From: Caenorhabditis elegans | Taxonomy: Eukaryota; Nematoda; Chromadorea; Rhabditida; Rhabditidae | Direction of reading: 5' to 3' | DNA: 64,000 nucleotides | NCBI RefSeq assembly: GCF_000002985.6 | Contig: NC_003283.11 | Coordinates: 4,030,001 to 4,094,000 of the forward strand | Shown: in pieces, positions 56,401-64,000 of the stretch | Layout of the letters: every line of letters starts with the position of its first letter | How positions within the stretch are numbered: position 1 is the stretch's first letter | Notes under the pieces: generated by a model | The model's input: the letters and a program-made list of their open reading frames with translations, nothing else | Told to the model about the DNA's origin: nothing | Database searches by the model: none | Made by a program: the position numbers and the translations under genes

Positions 56401-58580
56401 CAAAATGCTCAAAATGTTTTGAAATTTCTAGACATGGGTAAAGTGGAATTTGGGATATTCGCGTTGCTATAATATTTTTTCCATAGAACTATACTCTACT
56501 GACAATTGGCGCTGAAAACTTCATCTTTACGTAGATATCTTTACGTAGATAACTAGGTTATTTTTTCCTTTCAGTTTGTCTTATAGTCACAACTACAACA
56601 AACATCAGACTAAAAAAGCAGTTTTGCACGACCTTTTTTTTTTCAAAAACTGACTCAACCAGGTGGGAAATCTTGCAAGAGCACGCTCTGCATAAGGTTT
56701 CAGTCTGAAAGCGTGATCTGTGAAGCAAGTCTGACTGGTGTTCAGTGAGGGTGTATGTAGTGTGCACTCCTAACGCGCACCGAGCTATAGTGTTTTGTTA
56801 GCTGTTTGCTCCGCGAGCAATTGTTCGTTGTTGGTTTTAAATGAATGCTATGCAACGCGTGGTTGTTAGACTTTCAATCTTTTCAGTATTTTATTCCGCT
56901 TAAAACATGTTTCGTTTCCTAATTTTTTGTTACTGTAAGAGTTCTGAACTATCATTTTCAAACGTTCAAAAAGTTTTCATTTGAAATTTCACTTTTGGAA
57001 AAAATAATGAATAGGCCGCATTTTTAGACACATTTACAAAACCCCCTTTTCATATTTTATTTTTGCGTCAAAGTTTTTTTTTTTTTTAATTTATATATAT
57101 ATATATATAAGCTTCTATTTTCTATTCTAGAATAGCAAAATGTTTGTACGTTCTAAAAATTACTTCACCTCCAATTAAAAGCTTCAAGAAATTGCGCTAA
57201 AACTGCCCTAAAATCGTCAAAAAGTGTGTCGGGTGCCTGTAGTAATTAATTATTTTTTGTAACCAATTTTTTTTTCAAGATCTATGTAACCCAACTCACA
57301 GCAACCATATTAAAAAAATTTTTTTGGCGTCATCAGAATACTGTAAGACGTTATCTTATTAGGTATATCTTTCAAACTACATACGCGATGTAATCTATTC
57401 AATTTTTTGTTCGTAACAATTTTTTAGAGAACGGGTATTGTTAACGGGGATTTTTCTATTTATTTTTATATTGATCTAGTATGACCAAATATCATGATAA
57501 ACCACTTCAAAATTGTTTGGATTTTTAAAAAGTTTTACTGGAAGTTTGTGTTAAATTGCCAAATTTTTTGTTGAATTTATGAGAAAAATCACGCATTTGT
57601 GCAGGTTTGAACCGACTTTAAAAAGGATGATAGCTGAGTTTGAACCACTTTTTGGGAGAACATTAAGAAATTTCAGAGAGTTCTTGAAAGTTTTTACTAT
57701 GGTCATTTTTGCACTATTTTAATAGTTTTTAACATTACCCTTATTTTAAAAAAGCGGATAATTTTTGATAAAACGAACTATTAAAAATTAATAAAAATTA
57801 ATGAACTATGAAAAAACTAAATCGTAAACTCAAAATGCTCAATTAGTTTTTTCCAATTCTGAGGGTTGAATCATCCAATTAGTCTACGTATTCCAAATCA
57901 AAATGTTAATGAAAAACTTTAGTCTAGTACTCGAAATCAAATTATGAGGGTTGTTGAGAAATAAGAGGAATCCGTGTGAATAACATGTTTTTCAGTTTGT
58001 CATTATTCAGTTTATCTACCGTCAGGCAATCTGATTTGAAGTTTTCCTTAGATTCCACAACACACACGATCAAAGGATCAGGGAACTGTGTTCAACACAC
58101 GCCCCCACCAGGATGGGAGAAGTATTAGAATACAAAACACAAATTACCCATCTGACCGTCGACACGCAATCTCTGGTTATTGAAACATATATAGTATGTC
58201 CCAGTTATGTTATCAAAACGCCATGATCTACCGAAACCGGGCCTTATTTTCGGAGGGGGGTATTCAGGATGCACTTGTTTTGGACATGTGAAACCGGGAC
58301 GAAGGGGTCGGGGGCGATTGGAAAAGATGAAAAAGATCTAGAACAATATTTGTGTGCTTTGTATTTTGAGGTTAGGCGGTTTCCATATCCTAAATTCCTA
58401 AACATGTGAGGGTATCAATACACAGAAATATTTTCTTGTTCAATTTAAAAACTGAGGCTGAGGGAAAGGGATGTTCATCCTTCTCTGAGCCCTAACCGTG
58501 ATTTTTTTTTTCGAATTTTCAAAGTTACAAGAGTCATTCATCGAAAATCATAAACATTGCTATGCTAAAATTGCTATTTC
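53417..58580. other. Gene-poor AT-rich region, part 1
   Basis: No coding gene is supported. Noted inside: long T/A runs (53540-53720); a dispersed-repeat block (about 54200-54320, TTTTTGAAAAATTTTTGAGA, TTTCAATACGAAATTCG); an imperfect 20-base inverted phrase around CCAGGGCTGGGAATTG / AAGTCCCAGCCCTGC (55081-55158); a GC-richer island at 56640-56830; a TA microsatellite (57091-57110); and a further GC-richer stretch at 58060-58330. These could be distal regulatory DNA or intron of a gene beyond the window. Confidence 0.45.
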
Positions 58581-58589
58581 GACAATTGC

Positions 58590-58860
58590 CGGTTTTCAAA
58601 ATTTATAAATTAGGCAATCAGCGATTTCGCAATTGCCAAATTTGCGGTCGCCGGACAGTCAATTTCTGAAACAAAACGGTCAATCCTGAAAGAATTATAT
58701 CATTTTGAACTTGAAAAGAGAAAACTGTTCAGTGAAATACATGTTTAGGCTCCTAAATCTTTAAAACGTTTCAATTTTATATTTCGGGCAATTCTGATTT
58801 CCGACAATCGGCAACTTCGGCAATTGCCAAAATTACCGAAATTGCCGAAATTTCAATTGA
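58590..58860. repeat. Degenerate GGCAATTGCCG-type repeat
   Basis: Scattered CAATTGCCGGTTTTC, CGCAATTGCCAAATTTG, ACTTCGGCAATTGCC phrases, more diverged than the arrays in the srh, otopetrin-like and srbc introns. Confidence 0.6.
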
Positions 58861-58873
58861 CGAATGGCACAAC

Positions 58874-58976
58874 GTTTCGCAACAGTGCTGTGCGGCTTAT
58901 GAAAATGTCGTCGGAAATTTTTTTCGGCTCTCTGCTCGCGCCGAGCGCCGAGAGCCGCACAGCACTGTTTCGCAAC
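58874..58976. repeat. GC-rich hairpin repeat
   Basis: CAGTGCTGTGCGGCT (58883-58897) pairs exactly with AGCCGCACAGCACTG (58953-58967). Both are followed or preceded by TTTCGCAAC-type words. The 55-base loop contains a second small inversion (GGCTCTCTGCTCGCGCC / GAGCGCCGAGAGCC). Confidence 0.8.
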
Positions 58977-61220
58977 CTCAGAATCCTCATTGACTGTACT
59001 AAAAAAGTTCAATATTACCCTTATAAATATAAATAAATAAGAAGTTTGGGTCAAAAAGTTTTGAAAAAAATTCCTTTTTCAGAAATTTCCAGTCGCCACT
59101 CCGCCTTCGATAAGAAGTCTTTAAAATTTCGCAAAAACCATGTAAATTTAGCTGGAATCTTCATAGTTTCCAAATTGTCTATTTTCGGAATTTTAATATC
59201 TTTTTACGGTTGTTTTCTGTCTAGTTCAGAGAACTTTTAATGGAATAGTACATAAGTTTGATAATTTTTGTGTTAATTTCAGTTCAGACTACAGTTTCTC
59301 GGATTTTTGCAAAATTTGTCAAATCTCTCCAATCTCAAAAAATATTCCAAATCATTAATACACAAATCTTTATAAAAAGATACTTTTATGTGTATATAAA
59401 TTTTCAATGAATAGAATACAGGTTTTTTGTAAAACTTTGACTTTGCTGTTTAAACATTTGATTGCAAGCTCGATTTTCTGAAGCTCTGATTTTTTAAAAT
59501 AAAATAAGGAATATACTACACTTATTATTGGCATTGTTCGACACTACACTAGTGTTAACTGATACCTGACTTCTGTTTTTGTATTTTATAACCGGGAAGT
59601 AAAGTTGATAACATTTCGATCTTTGAAATCGATTAAGAGTTTGATGTGTAGTAGACTGTTTCGGTGAAGTGTATCAATTGATATTGTCGCTTAAAACATG
59701 TATTCACTCTTATCACAGAAGATTTTTTTCCGGTTCTGATCAGACTAATGTTTCGTTTTGTTTTTAATAGAGAATTGTGGTGGCAGAGAATTTTTTTAGG
59801 AAATAAAGAGAACAAATATAATAGTCGACGAAAATAAAAAAAATATGTTTCTTAATACAATATAAAAATTACCAGCCGTGGACCGCATCTCCGGCGCGGC
59901 CAACGACTTCTGATACTAAAAACTAATTTTTCTGAAACTACCGTAACCCTACAGTACTCCTACCGTACCACTATTGTACCACTACATTACCCCAACTATA
60001 TCCCTACACTAACCCCAACTCACTGTCCCTCCAGAAGCCAAAACTTCACAGACTACAAAGACTACATAAACTACAAACTATGGACACACAGAATAGGCGC
60101 TTTATATATAGTAAATGATTTTTGTTTAGAAACTAGCGAGTTCAAGCTGAGAATTAATATTGTTGAAGAAATCTGTCATTTGTAGTATTTCTGCTTCGCA
60201 CTTTTTTCAAGAAACATCTTTGAACTTTCAAATGAAAGTTTTCCGATTTACTGAAAAAATAATCAGCTGCAAACAAACATTTTGAGCTCGAAAAAAATTC
60301 ATCTGAAAATGTTGAGTTCGATATTCGATCATTTCATTTCACATTAAGATTTAATTAATACCTCTCAAAACAATTTCAAAAAACCCACAACATTTTCATT
60401 ATTTTTTAATCATTCTCATTTTACTATGTTTGAATAGACTACCAAAAAGACGTGTCAAGAACGGCGACAAAAATCTTTAGATTCCGAATCAAGCTTAGCT
60501 TCCAAGGCTCAAGTATTTAAACCAAAATTTGGAAAAGAGTTTGTAGGCTTTCGTCTTTTGGTTCAGGCTTGTTTTCAGGCTCAGTTTTTCAGACTAACAT
60601 TCCTAATCTCAAACTCGGGCTTGGTACTTTTTATTTAGGCTTAGTTTCAAAGTTGGTTTTCCAGGCTTTAGTACTTTGGGATAGAGTTGTTTTCACTGAA
60701 AACAAAACACAGTCTAGTTACGGCGAGTTCGTGGAATAATATTAAAAATTAGAAATTTAATTAAAATTTGAAGTGAAATGAACAACTTTTTCAAATAAAA
60801 ACAAAAAATACAAATGGTGACCGAAAGTATAAGTTATCTAGGTTATCCTCCAATTATTCAGACCGAATTTTTTCTAGTAATTTTTTTTGTTTAGGGGAAC
60901 GGCAGCTTTCAGGCACAATTTTAGGTAATTTTCAAACTTTTCAACAAATTCGAATATTATTTCCAGACCGATCAAGCGTTTTCCTACTTTTCTATATAAA
61001 GTTTTAATTCAAAAAGTGGATTTTCATACGTAAATAAGCAGTGCGGATATTAGTAACAATATTTTTTTTTTTTTTGCAAATCTAGCCGCAGTGACACCAA
61101 AATGTTTGCAATACTTGGCTCTTAGTGGTGGTGCACAAAAAATCCCGATTTTATAAATATTTTACGCGGCCATGAAGTCTTGTTACTCACACACGAAATT
61201 TTGCGAATTTTACAGTAAAC
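58977..61220. other. Gene-poor AT-rich region, part 2
   Basis: No exon is supported. At 59875-60112 there is a truncated copy of the terminus of the element at 19893-24110: TACAGTACTCCTACCGTACC runs, then CAGACTACAAAGACTACATA, ACTACAAACTATGGACACAC and TTTATATATAGTAAATGAT. Confidence 0.5.
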
Positions 61221-61416
61221 CCCGGTCTCGACACGAACAGTTTTTGTGTACGCATTTACAGAATACAGTGATTTCCAACATTTGTTGGTGCGGAATATTG
61301 CTCAATGTTTCATAGTTTTTTGGTATAAATATATTCATTTACCAAAAAAAAAAACGTACTCTTTAAAGGAGCGTACTTTCTTGCATTTAACTAAAATTTG
61401 TTGTGTCGAGACCGGG
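61221..61416. mobile_element. Palindromic MITE (CCCGGTCTCGACACG)
   Basis: The left end CCCGGTCTCGACACGA and right end TGTGTCGAGACCGGG are inverted, each followed inward by CATTTAAC / GCATTTA words and a central AAAGGAGCG segment. A fragment of the same family (CACCGGGTACCGTATTTT) lies in the djr-1.2 intron near 24800. Confidence 0.75.
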
Positions 61417-64000
61417 TACCGTATTTTTGGCCAAAAAATTGCAATATTTTGCGTCTAAGTAATTTTCATGTTTTTCGGGTTTTTTTTGTGTTATGATGCT
61501 CAAGAGAAACTGATAAAATAGGAAATGACTCATTTTCAGTTGTTGATATTTTCAGCCAATCTTTTTTTGCCTATTTTCTCATTATTGCAGCTCTTATGTT
61601 CACTAAAACACAAATGGACAAAAGATCTGTGTTACTATGATCAAAACACATTGCCATGTTTATACCGACTTCTTCTTCTTCCTTCCATATTTCGCTCCAC
61701 CCCCAAACATTCTACCTATCCTCCTCCCAGTGTCCACCCAATTCACGTTAATGATCTCCGTAGGCCTGTGGGGTGGATCCGGTTTCGATTTCGTCAATCC
61801 TCCCTTTTTCGCCTCTCATTGCATCAAACTATGGACAGTCGGGTGTTGGCAGGCGTTTTAGACGGACGCGTACATTGCGAACCCGCTAGCATTTCTTCAA
61901 TTCCCTCTTTGATCATTTTTGAATGCGCGCGTCAATGTTAACATTTTTGATCTGGTAACGTTTTATTTTAGAATGTAAAGAATACTTTATGTAGCCCAAT
62001 TTTATTGGGTGATAAGATATCTGCCACTAGAACTTCAGTGTAGTGGATATCATTTTCTTGTAGTATCTTTGAGTATGATGAGTATGATTCTCTCAAAATT
62101 ACGGTACGGAGAATCCTGATTCGTTTTGCATGGAATTTTTTGAGAACTCTAAAAAGGGATTAGATAAGATCACATTGTATTCAGCAAGTCAGAAGACACG
62201 GTTTTTGTGTCTTGGCACAGTTTTTAAAGTATCGTTAGTATGTAAGTCCAAAACGATCAAAAAGTACATCACAAAACTAAAAAAAAGACTTTTCTCAAAA
62301 TTTGATAGTGTCAAGTTTTCTAAAAAATTTGGGCTTTTAGTTATTGTCTTATGTATTTCGTATATTTTTTTTGTTGATTTAAACACATACCCTAGGTATG
62401 CCTACAATGCCAAAAAAACCTCTAATATGTAAAATAAGACACCAAATACAAAAATTAAACGTCCCACAGCTGTGACACTGTAAAATAGACACAATTGGAA
62501 ATTTTAGCTAAAACATGGCAGATGAAACGCTACAAGAATTTTTTAAACCTGTTTTTGAAAATGCTCATTGTGCAAATTGGTCTTCATAAAGCAATTCTCC
62601 GTAGAATTTTAAAGCCCTATTGACTTGCTCAAACAAAAAATTGCTTTTATATAATTAAACTACTACGTGTAGGCAACGCATAAGGGATCAGATAAGATGA
62701 GCAGATGAGAGCCGGTCATTAGTGATGGCTCAAAAATATTGCCGCTAACTTAAGTAGTAAGAGACTGGTGGTGTATTACATAATTGGGGATCGACCTAGT
62801 TTTCACTTTTTTTTTTGGAATTTTTCAAAACATTTTATCTGTTCATTCATATTTTACCTGAGACTTTGTTTGAATGGTGGAGTAGTGAATTTTGAGTTTT
62901 TGCTCTGTTAGGCACAAAATGGCCCAAAATTATGAAATTTCAAAATAAGACATTTTGAAAAAAGATGCAATTTTCCGCTAAATTCTCAAATTTTTAAGAA
63001 CTTAACTATTTGATATCCTTTATTTGAATCATTTCCCACCGTACAATTTTCAGATATTTTTCATTCTTCAACTTCCTTCTTTTTTGTATCAAAATTTATG
63101 CTCAATAATTGTCTACCTTCTTCGTTCTCACACTTATGTCTAGATTGCTCTTTTGGTATTGCCAAGAAAGATCGCACGATTTCTCATTTCAAGCTCTTCT
63201 TGTAGTCGCACATTTTTTTTATTGCTCATCGCCTCTTGCTGATTCACATTTTTCCAAAAACAAGTTAATCTGTGAACTCGGTGTTACTTCAGTTGGTGCA
63301 AATTTACAAAGGTTTCAATTTTTTCGAATGATCACTTTGCCCTTATTTAATCTTTGCTGCATCGAATTTTTGCACGTGAAATAGATAACATATTTTTGCT
63401 TTTCAAAAGTGATCTTACTCCAGTTTTTGATTTTAATTATAATGAATTTAACCGGGTAAAGTTGTCAAGCGTAAACACCTGATATTTAGTGAACAAAAAA
63501 GGTCGACGAAAATGTTAGCATGTATATTTTTTCGGTTTTTGTTTGATACATAATTTGGACATTTGAGACTAAAAAAGTGGCTTGACTGTGAATTTAAAAA
63601 AATTTTAGATACAGAAAAAATTGAAAAATTACGAAAAATCCAACTTTTTTTTTTGATATTTCCCTGTTTGAAAAAATCAAATTTTTTACAACATGTATTT
63701 TTTTTCAACTTTGCAAAGTTTGAAAAAAAATAATTTGGAAAAAAAATTTGCTACATGATTTGTAAAAAATTTTTTTTTGCAAAATTATAAAAAATTTAGA
63801 ATGTTTTCATAAATGTTTTCATAGTTATATTTTGTTATTCGAAATAGACAACGATAATATTACTGTACTCCTGGCAGTAACCAAACATAAGTTTAGTTTA
63901 GTGGAAGTCAATAGAAACACCTCATAGATTCTGTAAAAATTCTGAAAAAAACAGAAAAGGTCGCCTTTCGGCGAACATGATTACCAGATAATATTCATGT
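61417..64000. other. Gene-poor region to the end of the window
   Basis: No gene is supported. A pyrimidine-rich to GC-richer stretch (about 61665-61930) stands out from the AT-rich background: it starts with CTTCTTCTTCCTTCC and contains GGGGTGGATCCGG and GACGGACGCGTACATTGC. It could be a promoter or enhancer. The remainder is AT-rich with long A/T homopolymers (63640-63800). Confidence 0.45.

Noticed and set aside
61525-61941. 138-codon open frame in the GC-richer island
   Set aside because: The composition follows the pyrimidine-rich DNA, no domain or signal is visible, and no splice partners were found. Kept only as a possible regulatory island.

Overview
The window is Caenorhabditis elegans genomic DNA. 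The base composition is AT-rich, introns are short with TTTCAG acceptors, srh/srbc chemoreceptor genes are present, and nematode interspersed repeats are dense. Recognisable genes (a CYP35A P450, the DJ-1 homologue djr-1.2, a tandem pair of ShKT proteins, an infection-response-type paralogue cluster) point to an arm of chromosome V, around the clone I remember as C49G7. That assignment is from memory, not from a search. All exon coordinates below were derived by hand from reading frames and splice consensus and were checked for phase.

Layout. 1-1.6 kb holds repeats and a G13 tract. 1.6-3.4 kb is a complete CYP35A-type cytochrome P450. 3.5-4.25 kb is a repeat inserted in a repeat. 4.5-13.5 kb is a defence-like island: four paralogues (A, B, C, D; C inverted) of an uncharacterised four-exon family plus a secreted CUB-like protein. 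All four paralogue promoters carry a C/EBP-type site at nearly the same distance from the start codon. 13.9-17.3 kb holds two almost identical secreted ShKT proteins. 17.8-19.4 kb is an srh receptor. 19.9-24.1 kb is a composite satellite element packed with perfect heat-shock elements, bounded by inverted termini and containing a gene-like fragment. 24.2-25.1 kb is djr-1.2 (minus). 26.2-32.1 kb is a 12-exon gene (minus) for a WSN / transmembrane / ankyrin / BRCT-like protein.

32.5-38.6 kb is an srh gene split inside an exon by a 4.66-kb TTAA-flanked palindromic transposon, with all other exons intact. That transposon carries a second 2.66-kb insertion and a captured gene end. 39.4-41.5 and 48.1-49.8 kb are two further srh genes (minus), flanking an otopetrin-like membrane protein gene (43.8-47.5 kb, plus). 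51.2-53.1 kb is an srbc receptor (minus). From 53.2 kb to the end I find no convincing gene, only repeats and a few GC-richer islands.

Functionally the window mixes environmental-response genes (xenobiotic P450, infection-response paralogues, CUB and ShKT secreted proteins, a DJ-1 glyoxalase/stress protein) with chemosensory receptors, in a chromosome-arm setting shaped by tandem duplication and DNA transposons. The points most worth follow-up are the shared C/EBP-like promoter site, the in-frame TTAA insertion in the srh gene, the HSE-packed element, and the WSN-TM-ANK-BRCT gene with its odd splice junction.
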